Below, piece after piece: positions 10,780 through 22,829 of a stretch of 64,000 nucleotides of DNA. The position numbers and the translations under genes are program-made. The stretch spans positions 62,001 to 126,000 of the forward strand of contig JAHQIW010005497.1 of NCBI GenBank assembly GCA_019055375.1, in the 5' to 3' direction. The DNA is from Parelaphostrongylus tenuis. Taxonomy: Eukaryota > Nematoda > Chromadorea > Rhabditida > Metastrongylidae. Positions within the stretch are counted from its first letter, which is position 1. Every line of letters starts with the position of its first letter. A model generated the notes under the pieces. It was not told the origin of the DNA. It searched no databases and saw only the letters and a list, made by a program, of their open reading frames with translations.

Positions 10780-12999
10780 AATTGAATTGTGATGTGCTTG
10801 AGACAAATTTATTTTTTAAGCGATATTCACTGCACCATTGCAGCAACTATCAATTGCAAATCACATGAATGTTATTGGACAGAGTAGTGCAGAAAATTCA
10901 TTACAATGTGCATAGCGAAAAGTTTGAATTTAGTGTTTTCATTAGAAAATTAAATGAATTCCTCAAATAAGTAACACAAAGGGAACTTTTGTTTGCTTAT
11001 AAATGAAAATATCTATGACAATGCTCTACTATAAATAAAGAAATGATCAAAGGAAGAAAATATACACGATAGCTGGAAAAAGATCTCAAGGATGAAACTG
11101 ACTGAAGACTTGAAATTATCCGAGTATCTATGGCTTTAGCACTACCAGCCATCAGTAACAACTCTATAGTGCTATAAGAATGTTTCCCTCATACGCTGTG
11201 GAGTAGCAAAAATAAAAATGAAAGACATATGAACTATGCAAAGTAGCATTTTTTTTTGATAGAACTGTGGAATGTCTCATGAGTGCTGGATGGGATCTCC
11301 CTTAACCCCTTAACAACGATAAAAAAAAAGATGTGAATGTTCAAGTCATCTTGAACGTTAATGCCGAGATTCGTCGACGGCCGGTGTTGAAAATTACTAT
11401 CTTTTTCTAATCTTTTCTAGAAAATCTATATTTTCATCAGAAAGGAGGTGAAGTTGAAGCTAGGAGCTAAATCCAGCTAAATCCAAGCTAAATCCACTAT
11501 TTTTTCATTTAATTAGACGAATTAGATTATTGGTGTGAACAGATGAGAAGAACTGGGATCAAACAGAGATAGCAATTTCAATGTAAAAATGAGACAAAAT
11601 ATGTTGAAAATAGGGGAAATTGCATGGAATAAAGTTAAACAATATGAACAGATGCAACAAAGTCTATTTCCCATTTAGCATCGTGTGAAACATTGGCGTC
11701 CACGGTTCTAATCAGTTGTATGTGGTCCCAACACGACAACGATTGCGGTACCTTAAGCGATATACTGAAGAACACCATCGATCGCCTTACGGTAATAACT
11801 ACGATAACGTCATTGTTCTACGATATCATTCTACGGTGGTCAGTAGATGATTTCTAGAACTTCTTCCTCGGTGTCAGACATTAGGTTGATGAAAAATAAT
11901 CGCGATTTAAGATCAGTGCTGAAACAACAATTACTTTTGTAATCTGTCAAAAATGGCGAGCTTGAGAAGCGTGTACATTGAATTCACTTTTCGCCGATAC
12001 TTTGCGGTTGCTATAATGTAAGGACGGCGTCCTTCATTCGACTGATGTGGTGTGTTCCCCCTTTGCTGCTATCTAAGGTGGCGTGTCGTGCTGACGAAAC
12101 GTATACCATTCACAAGGAATACCAACCTCAAAATGATTTGATAGAAAATTTGATGGAAAGTCCTCCTTTCCTTATTGATTTCTTAGGAGACTCTTTAGCT
12201 TTTTTTCTTTTTGAAAAGAAAAGGTTGGTAGGCCATAGGACCATCATTCTATGGTTTTTTGCGTTGAAGAAATTCTTCTACACTGTTCTGTATAGTGAAC
12301 TTCTCCATATTATGCGAAATAAGAATTAAAATTGTTGTTTAGAAGTATGTCAACTCTCTCTTTGCCGTGTCTTGTTGTCAAGCTGCTGAAAATCCTCTGA
12401 AAATGCAGACTGGAAACTCTGAAGCAACGCACTTTCGCCTTTTGTACTAGAATCATGTGCGACATCACTAATCATCATTTCATTCGCCTGGATATTGAAG
12501 CACCGTCTACCATCTATCTATCTACGGGTATATCTACAACATCTAGCGACCGCTAAAAGCCATTAAAAGAAAAGAATTTCATTTGGAGCTCTTTATCTGA
12601 AATTTTCATAGAAGGGCTTCTTGGTACTTTTGAGCTCCAAAATTATAATTGTATTTCATACTCGGAGTGCTTTGCTCTCACGACTATGGCTTGTGGATGG
12701 CTTTTCAACAAACTGTACTATACAAATACTCATTCCATCGTACAAATCTCTGAAATTCCAAGGCTAAACTTGGATTTGAAAAAGCTACATTTCACAAACG
12801 GAGTATGCTATAGGAACAAATCCACATTGGGAGTTTCTTCGCATATAAAGGTTACATATGGACAAAGAACTTAGCATGTAGAGAATATCGTGTATAATCA
12901 GAGTAATTCGAAAACCTTGGAGTTTTTTCTGGAACAAATAAAAATCCTTATCAACTTATCTGACAAATGCGAAATTTTCAATCTCTACCACTTGATACG
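10780..12999. other. AT-rich stretch, no supported gene
   Basis: Apart from the repeat at 11724-11862 nothing is recognised. The 94-residue frame at 12045-12329 is hydrophobic toward its end but has no family signature. A few AT-rich introns or UTRs could be hidden here, but no exon is visible. Confidence 0.35.
11724..11862 (+). repeat. diverged dispersed repeat (pair with 410-545)
   Basis: This is the second copy of the repeat described at 410-545, sharing the TCGCCTTACGGTAA block and its flanks. No reading frame is common to the two. Confidence 0.45.
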
Positions 13000-13795
13000 T
13001 TATCGCGCTAATGTTATATAGCACCTTGAAATTCTTACCGTTATAGCTCACCTCATTTAATAGAATACAAGATCTCCTGGCATTTTCTAATTCCTTGCAT
13101 CGAGCTCTATCTAAAACTGCTCTCATCTTGGCCTGCCATAATTAAATCCCAGCCGGAATATATACGAAATTTTGTATGTAATCAATATAATATAAAACCC
13201 TCACTTCCTGACCGTTACAATTCAGTTCATTCGAAGGGGATACAAGATCCACTGGCATTTTCTAAGTGAGCGCATCGAACTCTATCTGAAAATCCTCCAT
13301 GATAGCTTAACCGGTTCAATCTCAGATGGAAGCTGTATGAAATTTTGCTAAGTTTATTCAAGTAGAATACAGGATCTACTGGCATTTTCTAGTTGCCCGC
13401 ATCGAACTCTATCTTAAAATGACTTATGTTGGCTTAACCGATTCAAATCGGAGCCGGAATATATGTGAAGTTTTGTATGTAATCAACCTGATACAATCTT
13501 TTTTTGTAATCACCCTATTACAATAGAGCACCTTCACCTCCTAAACTTCATGGCTCAGTTTATTCGAATTGAATACAAAATCTCCTAACATTTTCTAGTT
13601 CCTCGCATTGAGCTCTGTCTAAAAGTGCTCTCATATTGGCTTGCCAGATTCAAATCTCAGCCGGAATATATATGAAATTTTGTATGTAATCAACTTAATA
13701 TAATATAGCACCTTCACCTTCTGGCCGTTATATCTCAGTCCATTTTAATAGAATACAACGTCCACTGGCATTTTCTAGCTGTTCTTATCGCTCTG
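13000..13795 (-). repeat. satellite-like array, about 179-bp unit, indel-rich
   Basis: The phrase GAA(A/G)TTTTGTATGTAATCAA recurs at 13166, 13467 and 13674, with a shorter version at 13339. Each is followed by CACCTTCAC-type sequence, TCAGTTCATT, AATACAAGATC, CTGGCATTTTCTA and CGCATCGA.CTCTATCT. Spacing varies (173, 128 and 207 bp) because of indels, whereas the cleaner array at 24900-25320 repeats at exactly 179 bp. Strand is given relative to the copies at 19395-19720 and 21706-21850, which read the opposite way. Confidence 0.8.
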
Positions 13796-14974
13796 TCTCA
13801 AAACTGAGTGAGCAATAATATTGCTTTCAAAGTAAAAGCTGAGTAGAATAGACCGAAAGACAAATCACCTAGCCAGCGATGAATTCGGATCAAATCGCGC
13901 TTAGTGGCTGCTCTCTGTTGTGAAGTCAGAATGTGAAAGGCTAGCTGTAATCGGGTGTATGTCAAACTGTTCAGGCGGTTGCCTGACCCGTTATAAAACA
14001 TGTACGTAAACACCAAATGAAGCAGTCCATTTTTAGTCTCCATTGTATAAACGCCAGTCTTTATGCTGACGGGATATTTGAAATAGATTCGTCACTAGTG
14101 CATCAGTGCTACCTCACACTGTCGCTAGAACGTTCTCGCTTGAACATGCATCAAAGCGAAATCGCGTCTTCTCGTCCGACGTGGCAAGCTAATTAACGTA
14201 GGGGTGAGTGGTACTTGAATAGAAGACCGGGAAAGTTAAGGTTTGAAAGTTTTTGACGTTTTGCTTACCGAGGACCGCAACTACGTCAATTTCTGGGCCA
14301 GCGAGTGATTAAAGTAGAAGTGCTTTGAGGGAATGGCATTCATGTATTTTGAGTACTGTCACTCATATCTCACTGTAATATGAACGTTTTTATTGATATG
14401 TATATCGAAAAGCAAAACATGGTGATTCTATACAACCATACAGCGTTGGAAGCAAGGCGTCACGTCCGATCTGACAAGTGAAGCATCTCTAGGACTGTCC
14501 ATGAAACGGCGCGCACAGAATTTAGATTCGACATGCTATCAACTGATTTCAAATTGTCTGCAAAGAAAGCATTGTGTGGGCAAAGCGCTCCGAAAAAGAA
14601 TGGCCCGTACCTAATTCGCATGTACAACTCAAAACGTGTAACTTCTTGCACATAGGAAATACACCACTGATTGCGATATAGCTGTAGATCAAAGCAAACT
14701 TTTATGTGAACCTTTGCTCTCTAAGCACTCTAGAGAGTGCTCACTAATGTCAACGACAACGTATTCAGTTAAAGAAACATGTGGCATATTTCCAAAACGA
14801 CAAAATGCACTTTTGACACGGCAATAATAGTCTGCGACTGCGACTGCTCCATAATGCTCAACACATATATACTTTGGAAAAGTCTTTAGGCGCCTAGAGA
14901 AGGAATTTCATTGCTCAACTCATAGCTTCACAATGGACTGAGAGGATTCGGGGCAATTTTCTTAGATGAATATA
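13796..14974. other. nothing recognised
   Basis: Short frames on the minus strand (13798-14043 and 14460-14651) have no recognisable motif. The stretch separates the satellite array from the 3' end of the LINE. Confidence 0.35.
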
Positions 14975-14994
14975 GTACCATACTATCACCTGTA

Positions 14995-16083
14995 TCACCT
15001 GTCGTCCCGTTGATCGTCGAGTGACTCGAGCGGGTACCAGCAACTCTTCCATTTTTCCCTATCGCGTGCAAGAGTAGCCCAGTGGGTCCTCCTCGCTCTA
15101 GGAATTCGCTGAGCATCATATCTTTCTTCCATCGCTTTCGTGAAGAAATCGGACCAACGGGTCAGTGGTCTTCCTTTAGAGCGCTTGACGTCCCGAGGAA
15201 TCCAGTCGGTAACGGCTCTCGTCAATCGGTTGTCGTTGAAGCGCATCACGTGTCCAGCCCACCTTATTTTCGATATCCTGGCGTGTAGAACGGCGTCTCT
15301 GATTTTCGATCGTTGAAGTAGGTCGGAAGTTCGGATCCTTTGTCTCATTTGCGAAATACGAGACACTCCTAGCATCGACCTCTCGACTGCGCGTTCGATA
15401 ACGGCAAGTGATCTTTCATCCTGCTTACATAGCGACCAGGTTTCTGCTGCATACGTCAGGGCAGGGATAATTGTCGAGTCGAAAAGGTGGGCACGGAGTC
15501 GGATGTTCTTTGTCCTCTTCACTACATCTTCGATGCTCTTAAACGTTCCCCAAGCCGCTCGTTTCCTCCTGCTCAACTCTGGGGCTAGGTCGTTCATCAT
15601 GTTGATTTCACGACCTAGATAGATGTAACTGGAGCATTTGGAAATTGTCGTTCCGTTGAGCGTGAATGGGGCATTAAAAACCCATCCGTTCCTCATGAAC
15701 ATTGTTTTCGTTAGATTCAGTTGAAGACCGATCTTTCCACAGGCGTTATCGAAATCAGTCAACATTCGTTCCGCTTGGCTGATGTTTGGTGTTATGAGAA
15801 CGATATCGTCAGCAAAGCGAAGATGGTTTAATTGTCGACCGTCAATTTTCACTCCCATTTCGTCCCATTCTAATGTTCGCATGACGTTTTGTAGGGTGGC
15901 AGTGAATAGTTTTGGCGATATTGTATCGCCTTGTCGAACCCCTCTTCTTACGTCAATTGTGATATTGTTGTAGAATGGAGATATTCTGGTCGTGAAATCT
16001 TTATAAAGCTCACGAAGGATCATTATGTACCGAGTAGGGACGCCCTGGTTATCCAGAGCCTCTATAACCGCTTCTGTTTCCAC
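14995..16083 (-). pseudogene. LINE reverse transcriptase palm/thumb and C-terminal region
   Basis: This third frame (362 residues from the internal Met) holds the rest of the reverse transcriptase: the GVRQGDTISPKLF motif B at about residues 48-60, the catalytic RFADDIVLI motif C at about 89-97, then YLGREI and the long C-terminal part (AAETWSLCKQDERSL, IRWAGHVMR, GRPLTRWSDFF, THWATLARDREKW) typical of nematode RTE elements. The stop lies just before the AGGTGATA-type tail. It is intact on its own but is missing motif A because of the frameshift at its start. Confidence 0.92.
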
Positions 16084-17282
16084 TGAATCAAAGGCTTTTT
16101 CAGATCGATGAAAGTGAGACAGAGTGGTTGTTTGTACTCTCGCGAAACTTCAATGAGTTTTGTGATCGTGTGGATGTGGTCCATGGTACTAAATCCTTTT
16201 CTGAACCCTGTTTGTTCGCATGGCTGTCCTTCGTCCAGTGTTCTGTCAATCCTGTTCAGGACGACTCGAGTAAAGAGTTTATAGACAACGGACAACAAGC
16301 AGATTGGGAGATAATTGCCTATGTCGTGAACGTCTCCCTTTTTAAACAACAATACGGTCTTGCTGGTTTTCCATTGAATAGGGACCTTGCATTCTGACAG
16401 GTAGCGAGTGAAGAGCCGAGCCAGGGTGTTGATGAGAACTGGCGGCAGGTTCTTCAGGTGTTCTGGTCTAATCCTGTCTGGACCGGGTGTTGTTCTGTTT
16501 TTCACCGACGATATAGCATGTCGGATTTCGGAAGGAAGGACCGGTGGAACGACATATTCGTCCTCTTTCAATTTATATGACGGTAAGAGAACATGGCTAG
16601 CGAAGAGATCCGAGTAGTACTGGTGGATGATTTTCTCCATAGCCCTTCTGGAAGCTGTAAGTGTCCCGTCAGGGTATCGGAGTGCAATCATCTTGGTCTT
16701 ATAGTTGGCGAAGCCTCGCTGGGCATTGCGAATGCTCTTCCCAGCTTCTGCAGCTTCTGCCATAACTGCTGCTCTTCTCTCTTTAAGGTCTTCTTTTATC
16801 GCTTCTCTGCATCGTTTCGCAAGTTCGGACGTAAGGTTTCGGTTGCCTGCGGCTCGTGCGATTCCACGTTGACGTGTCAGCTCGAGTGTCTGCGGAGACA
16901 AGCGTCTCTTCGTGACCTTAGGACTTTCGGCTTTTTTAGCGCCAACGTGAAGATATTCAACGAGTCGATCGTATTCTTCGTCGATGTTGTCGACAACGGT
17001 ATCTTCCCAAGAGCCGACTAATGATTTGAATACATCCCAGTTTATGGTAGTTCTGGGACTTCGTTGTTTAAATTTAGCGGCTTTCTCTCCTCTCCTCGAA
17101 AATCGGAACGTTGCGCGAAGGAGGCGATGGTCTGATCCCGTGTAGAACTTGGGAACAACAGCGACGTCGGTCAGGCAAAACCTTCGATTTACTATGATGT
17201 GATCTATTTCGTTATGGTACTCTCCATTGGGAGACTCCCACGTCCATCGCTGAGAGAGGCTTTTGGAATTGCGAGTTACCAT
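16062..17282 (-). pseudogene. LINE endonuclease end, linker and reverse transcriptase N-terminal half
   Basis: The second frame of the broken polyprotein opens with the end of the endonuclease (NEIDHIIVN, then SDHRLLRATF at about residues 50-59 with the catalytic SDH). A basic alpha-helical linker rich in Arg, Lys, Ala and Glu follows. The fingers region of the reverse transcriptase then begins (TTPGPDRIRPEHLKN, and the TGFRKGFSTMDHI block). The frame reaches motif A (LTFIDLKK, with its metal-binding Asp) and then shifts, so the next residues are out of frame until the third piece. A leucine replaces the usual arginine in NYRPICLLS, a likely decay mutation. Confidence 0.9.
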
Positions 17283-17988
17283 GGATGGTTTGGGTCGTCA
17301 TGATAAACTCGGATAGCCTCTCACCCTGTTCATTCCATTCTAGTCCGTGGGTCCCTATGTGACGTTCTTCAGACGTTCTTCTAGGTCCAATTTTTGCGTT
17401 AAAATCTCCGACAATGACCTTGAAGAATGTATGATCTTCTCTGAAGAATTTTTCGAGGTCCATATAGAACGCTTCGACTTCGTCTTCGTCATAGCTTGAT
17501 GTTGGTGCGTAAGCAACGAAGATGGTCAAAGCCGGCATAGAACCACATCGTTTCAACCGTAATCGTCCGATGCGGGTTGTTAGTTGTTCGAACGAATCAA
17601 TGTTCACGGTCAAATTCGATTTGACGAGGACGCCAACGCCACCGACACCTCTGCGATCGCATGTTCCAAGGAACAGTTCTTCTCCGGTGTCATAGACAGC
17701 GTGAAAAGGATGGCCCCTTCTCGTCTCAGCCAGGCCAATGACGTCGTACCTTATTCTTCTTACTTGAATCAACAGATCTTCTACAGCGGATTGTTGAGCA
17801 AGGGTTCTCGCATTGTAGGTACAGATCGTCATTTTAGTCCGTTTCGATCTTGGCAGCCTAGTTCGGCCCTGAGATTTTAGCAGCCTCTCCGTACTCGTCC
17901 TACCTGGCGCTGCCGTACCAGGGGCTCTTTCGGGGTCAGGGGAATGAGGCCCATATTTGTTACTGTTTTTGGCATTTTTGATACCCAA
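17240..17988 (-). pseudogene. LINE AP-like endonuclease domain (5' part of broken ORF)
   Basis: This frame encodes the N-terminal endonuclease that nicks target DNA for target-primed reverse transcription. After about 50 basic, proline-rich residues the fold begins with TICTYNARTL (about residues 54-63). The catalytic Glu lies in LAETRR (about 86-91), and the Asp/Asn pair in VGDFNAKIG (about 193-201). All key residues are present. The frame is lost about 20 residues before its end by a one-base shift; the last conserved block, NEIDHI with its Asp-His pair, is read in the next frame (from 17260 downward). Apart from the shift the domain looks intact. An ATG at 17988 is the natural start and follows the long leader. 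Confidence 0.9.
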
Positions 17989-18137
17989 CGTGTAGCTTGC
18001 CAGGCTCTAAACGTGGGGGCTGGGTACTCACGAGTAGCTTGCCAGTCTCTCTCGGAGGAGCGGGAGGAGCTTATTTGTTGGAGGCGACTCCTAACCGCCT
18101 CCCATGTACTTCCCAGCCGCTTGATTGCAGGCTTTTG

Positions 18138-18177
18138 GCCGACTTGACTCGTAGAAATAGAGTTTTGTCAAGTCGGC
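18138..18177 (-). other. hairpin in LINE 5' leader
   Basis: An 11-bp perfect stem (GCCGACTTGAC against GTCAAGTCGGC) encloses an 18-base loop in the leader upstream of the endonuclease ATG. The same hairpin, with two substitutions, is at 26585-26625 in the second copy. Its function is unknown. Confidence 0.65.
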
Positions 18178-18342
18178 ACTGCAGAAGCAGGGAGCTCGTC
18201 CCCTGAATCCACCTGCGTCTCTGGGAAGCACACGGTCGCTTTTGGTTCGCGTTTTATTCCCCTATCCACCACCTGGGGACGCGCCACGTGCCCTCGCGAC
18301 TAACCGGGCGGGATCCCTCAAAGAGGGAGGTCCGTGGACCAT

Positions 18343-18348
18343 ACTATA

Positions 18349-18407
<59 letters not shown>
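18343..18407. repeat. (TA)n microsatellite
   Basis: About 60 bp of almost uninterrupted TA dinucleotides directly beside the 5' end of the LINE at 14975-18335. Confidence 0.95.
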
Positions 18408-18409
<2 letters not shown>

Positions 18410-18411
18410 TA

Positions 18412-18898
18412 AACTATGGACTCTCTAGTTTTTCACTAAAATACATATATAAATTTCTGAGTGTTACTAGTTTGAAATGACTTCGTCCGCTATGAAGAAC
18501 TTGCTATGATCGAAACAAGCACTGAACAAAAATTATCTGCGCTCAATGTTAGCTACGTTATTTGCTAGTCGAAAATGCGATCCGATCTCGAAATCAAGCC
18601 GTTTTCGACATATGGGCATCACAGCTTCATTCTTTGCATTATTCGAATTAACAATATCTTTACTAAATTTTCGTTGTTCTAATATCTTAGATGTATAGCT
18701 AATGAAGCAAGCCACTAATTAATGTCGTCAAGCAGCGAGTTGTACAATTTTTTTACATTTTAAGAGCGTGAATGATTTCTTGTTAATACTGATTTGTGTT
18801 TCAGTCACAGTTAAGCATTCGGATCAAGCAGGTCTTTTCATAAAAAGGTCTGCCAGTATGTTAAAAGTCTGAAGAACTGAGTGATTGCAAACTCTATT
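18412..18898. other. nothing recognised
   Basis: AT-rich sequence between the TA tract and the 35-bp minisatellite, with no coding or RNA signal. Confidence 0.35.
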
Positions 18899-18899
18899 C

Positions 18900-19395
18900 T
18901 CTGCTAATTTATATTTTGAGAGTTTATACACCAGTTTATATTTTAGACCAATGTGACTGCGCACCCTGTTCATACCTCCAGAGGAATATTAATGCCGACC
19001 CTAGTTTACAAATTGAGAGCAATTTTACTGCACACCCAGTTCATGCATTGAGAAGAATATTATTGCACACTCCGTTGATAGCTCGAGAGGAATATAATTG
19101 CAGACCGAATATATCTTAAGGGACTTATTATTGCATACTCAGTTTATGCCTTGAGTGGAATATTATTGCACAACCAGTTTATGCTTTGGGAAGAATATTG
19201 TTGCACACCCAGTTAATACATCGAGAGGAATATTATCGTACACCTATCTTACACCTTCAGAGGAATATTATTGTGCACCAAGTATAGACTTCAGAGTATT
19301 ATTATTGTACACCCGGTTTACATCATGAGAGAACATTATTACACACTCAGTTAATACCTCGAGAGGATTGCTGCACATCCAGTTTATACCTTGAT
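18900..19395. repeat. 35-bp minisatellite, about 13 units
   Basis: Units of the form CAGTT.ATACCTCGAGAGG / AATATTATTGCACACC follow one another. Clear unit starts at 19140, 19175, 19210 and 19245 give a 35-bp period. Units differ by substitutions and a few small indels. Short frames read through parts of it by chance. Confidence 0.85.
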
Positions 19396-19720
19396 TGGAG
19401 GATTTGAAACGATCGTATTGATTCTAGTTTATGAGAATGAACTGAGCTATAAGGGTCAGAAAGTGAAAGCGCCATATGATATTAGGGTCGATTACATACA
19501 AACTTTCACATACATTACGGCTCTGATTTGAATCGGTCCAGAAAAAACGAAATCATTTTAGGATAGAGTGCGATTATAGGAACTAAAAAATGCCTGTGGA
19601 TCTTGTTTTCCGCTCGAATGAACTGAGTGATGTAATTTAGGAGGTGAAGGTGCTACATGCAATAGGGTAATTACATTCAACATTTCATATATCCTTTTGT
19701 GGACGGTGCTATTTTCGGCT
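19396..19720 (+). repeat. satellite-like units (about 179-bp family), opposite orientation
   Basis: Diverged units of the repeat also seen at 13000-13795 and 24500-25320, here read as GAATGAACTGAG.TATAA, GGTCAGAAAGTGAAAG, ATTACATACAAACTTTCA and ATAGAGTGCGAT. The last 40 bp (about 19690-19725) pass into a GC-richer block (GGACGGTGCTATTTTCGG) resembling part of 46835-46915 on the other strand. Confidence 0.7.
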
Positions 19721-19794
19721 GGCGAGCGGCTCGGGTGGTTTTCTAATCATATATGCACTAGTGTTTTACGATATTTAATCTATACTTACCTTCA

Positions 19795-21705
19795 TTCGAA
19801 CAAATTTCTCTTCTATTTCTTTCATCTTTCCGTATACTTTATTGCATGAAATGCATAAAAACAATCATACTAGAAAAATTTTAAAAGATTGAGTACTTTA
19901 TGACAAATAGGGATGCTTGTTGGTTGCGATCTCACCCCATCGATCATTCTTGATATTCTTCGATTATTGGCGCAGTTCAGATTCCCATTTCTCAGAAATA
20001 CTTAACTTCGTTCGGATTCTCTATTTATAGTTATAATATGCGAATAAGAGATATAGGTATAGCGGTTCTTCCAAGTTCGGTTCACCTTGTTTGAGCTCTT
20101 TGGTAGAAAACGTATAAAACGACGCTTTAATAACCATTCGATAGCTAAAATCAAGTGAACTTGGACGATGTATTTTTTCTTTGAATGGCCTGTTTTGCTC
20201 GCTGTAACATTAAAAAAATATATTTCGTTTCGCATTCAAGCATTTCTCGCCGGTTGAAGCTGTTTTCATAAACAATTGATGTTTACTAGATAGGAAAAAT
20301 CTTAGCAGTTTGCACAGTGAACTTGATTTTGATAAAGGACTTCTCAGAGTGTTGCATCAGTTGAAAGAAGATTACATTTCGCAAACTTGGATAATTTTCA
20401 ATGACCGCATCCTGTTTCGACCTTTTGGGATAAAAGCGTTTTCTGATTTTTGGCAGAGTAGTGTTAACCATTCGATAGTTTAAATCTTGGAGATTTCGAT
20501 GGTTTACTTTGCTCTCAAAATGGTTTCCTCAATTCGCTCGAAGACTAAAAATCAAAATATCTTTCACGCTCAAGCATTTCCCACTGAAGTTAACTTTTCC
20601 GCTTGGCTTTTGGTAATTCTTCGATAGCTGAAATCTCAGCAATTTCCATAATAACTTTGTTTTTGGAAAAACTCTTCATTGTACTGTAGCAGGAAAAAGA
20701 AGACTACGTTTGGCAATTAGTTGATGTGCTGCTAAAGGCATGGTGACTTGAGGCCAATTTTGCAAAATCCCACCCTTTTTAGTGCGGGACCCACTCTTCA
20801 TTTGATTCATACAGCTCACTAAGGAGTACTCTCTAAAATTTAACTATATCGTTAAAATCGTTAAGGTTAGCACTATCGAGTGGCTATTAATTGTTCATAG
20901 AAAAAACTTTATCCGGCGAAAAATCCTCAAATGTGGAGCAAAATTTCATCTCGATTGTTACAGAGCAAAAAACAAGCCATTTGAGAAACAAAATACATCA
21001 TTCCAGTTCACTTCATTCCAGCCACTGAATGAATACTAGTGATCTAGTCGAATAGGTCTTCTCCAGAATAAATCAAAGCCTCACGATAACAGTTCTTAGA
21101 ATGCGATTGTATTTGACAGAAATCTTTTTCAAAAGTAAGAGTTTTGAAAGCAGTTGAGCGCTATTCTTCTTAGAAATAAATTTGCAAATTCTCTATCAAT
21201 GATATCTTAAGTTTTTCACAGCAAAAAGGTCTATATAAATCGTAATATGACTATATAATCCCAAAAATCCGCTTTCAGTTGGAAAAATTGGATTATGATT
21301 TCTAAACGTCATCTTTCATTCGTTATTAGAACGTACTGTGTGATTATTTTCAAACAACAACTTTAGTATTAGAGTGAGAATCTCTCAAGCAATCTATTGA
21401 TTACAGAAACATCAAAAAGATATGACAGAATGCCCATCAACAGCTGTGAATATAATCCTTTGGCAAGTATACTGACTTTTTTTTTTAAAAAGGAAAAGAT
21501 TCTGAGCAGCACTAGTGTTAGTCTTATCAAAATCATTCATACAGGAGTCTTGTGAGTGGAATATCATCGTATTTTTATGATAATATTCCTATGAGAGTTT
21601 TGTTAACCGGAAATTATATTGGAGCACGCACCACTCTTAGTAGCCAGTCTGAATGCGCGCCCAGCTGAGGGTGATATTGAACCTCACCGTCCTTAAAGTG
21701 ATATA
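19795..21705 (-). repeat. 1.9-kb dispersed element, left arm of a far-spaced inverted pair
   Basis: The reverse complement aligns end to end with 44705-46585. Shared landmarks in inverted order include CTTTC.GTATACTTTA near the left end, TTGATATT.TT, frames reading KNRYT.IS.SH and QHSEKSFIKIK on both copies, the phrase GGTGGGATTTTGCAA, and CCAGCTGAGGGT.ATATTGA at the right end. No transposase-like protein is visible; the similar frames look like shared DNA rather than protein under selection. The arms are about 23 kb apart, so this may simply be two insertions of one element. Confidence 0.8.
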
Positions 21706-21850
21706 TTTCGACTGGGATTCGAATCTGTTAAATCAAGATGAGAGCATTTTTAGATGGAGGTTGATGCGAAAACTAGAAAATCCCGGCAATCTTGTGATCT
21801 ATGAGAATGAACTGAGGTCCTGGGATCTATTGCGAACTGTTCCAGCCAAA
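21706..21850 (+). repeat. single satellite-like unit
   Basis: One unit of the 179-bp family: GATTCGAATCTGTTAAA, GATGAGAGCATTTTTAGA, AACTAGAAAATCCCGG and GAATGAACTGAG. It directly abuts the end of the 1.9-kb element. Confidence 0.75.
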
Positions 21851-22257
21851 TATTTCCGATCAGTTAAAGAAACCCTGTCTCTAAAATAGAAGATCATCTT
21901 AGCTAGACAAAGAAATATTTTCCGCCGTCGCTGCTTGAAACACCAAATCGTTGCCAACTTCATCAGGCGAAAACGACCTCACTAGCTAAGCGGACGACCT
22001 GAAAACGACCAACAAATTATTCTCAATCAAAAAAGTGTGTGTCGAAAGAATTTTATTGTGTTCAATATTTAGAAGATCGCCTTTGGTGGAGAAATAAGGA
22101 TGGGTCAATTTTGACTTGCGAATCTATTAGGTCAAATGCTAAAGTAACCTTGTGCAGAAAATTCAAAAACCGTTTGGACATTTCGCATAGGCGAACTTGA
22201 ACAAAACACTATAACACTGTTAACGAAAGCCCTAAAAGTCTAACTAACATCACTAAT

Positions 22258-22455
22258 GTGCCGGAAATATCAAGGGTCACCGTGTTAGAAGGCTTGACTC
22301 TCCCCGATAGTGCGCGCTCGTTCCTAAAAATGGGCCCAAGTTTCTCACCGACGCGACCTATTTCCAAGGAAACCCTGTGTAATATCGCGTGCAGTTTGCA
22401 ATACCTTCAAGACCGGCTCCACTATAAAGCTAGACTAAAATCATCCAACAGGTAG
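22258..22455 (+). pseudogene. PLE protein N-terminal segment
   Basis: An open stretch of 65 codons preserves the conserved segment before the PLE reverse transcriptase (LTLPDSARSFLKMGPSFSPT, then LQYLQDRLHYKAR). It is the longest uninterrupted coding piece of this copy. The upstream ATG is internal to the ancestral protein. Confidence 0.7.
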
Positions 22456-22829
22456 GAATAACAACAAAATTATGGGCATTGCCAACTCCGCCATTTCCTC
22501 GAGCGTTCTTCAAGCAACAAGGCCCTAATAATAAAGTATATATCAATTTTCGAATATTTTCGAACGAAACTCTCAAAATCCTTAATCACTATCCCGCGAA
22601 GAAGTTTAGCTACAACCTAACATCAACGCAGAAAAACGGTACGCGATAGATACGGGAACTAACAAATTCCAAAACCATTCGACTATCAGTTAGTGATAAG
22701 GGAGGAGAGTTCGTGGCAATTCCACATCAGTCGGATGTTGAGATGACGAAAAAACACTTAGAGAACATTACACCATCGTTCATAATCTGATACGAAATTT
22801 CAAAAACAATAACTACTAGAACACATTCC

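Larger units (their letters stand above)
14975..18335 (-). mobile_element. RTE-type non-LTR retrotransposon (LINE), nearly full length
   Basis: A 3.35-kb element reads on the minus strand: a GC-rich 5' leader (about 18335-17990), then an AP-like endonuclease (17240-17988) and reverse transcriptase (14995-17260) that would be one polyprotein of about 990 residues. Two single-base frameshifts, near 17240-17260 and 16083, split it into three frames; there is otherwise no stop. The 3' end is a short AGGTGATA-type tail rather than poly(A), as in RTE elements. Boundaries come from comparison with the copy at 26438-29735, whose 5' leader aligns to this one. The 5' side abuts a long (TA)n tract. It is the best-preserved copy of six in the window. 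Confidence 0.92.

Noticed and set aside
16593..17021. A 142-codon plus-strand frame inside the LINE, rich in cysteine and serine
   Set aside because: It is the antisense shadow of the linker and reverse-transcriptase region; the cysteines come from reversed Ala/Ser/Thr codons.
18290..18335. HDV-like ribozyme at the LINE 5' end
   Set aside because: Short complementary runs exist (GGTCC/GGACC), but I could not build the nested double pseudoknot.
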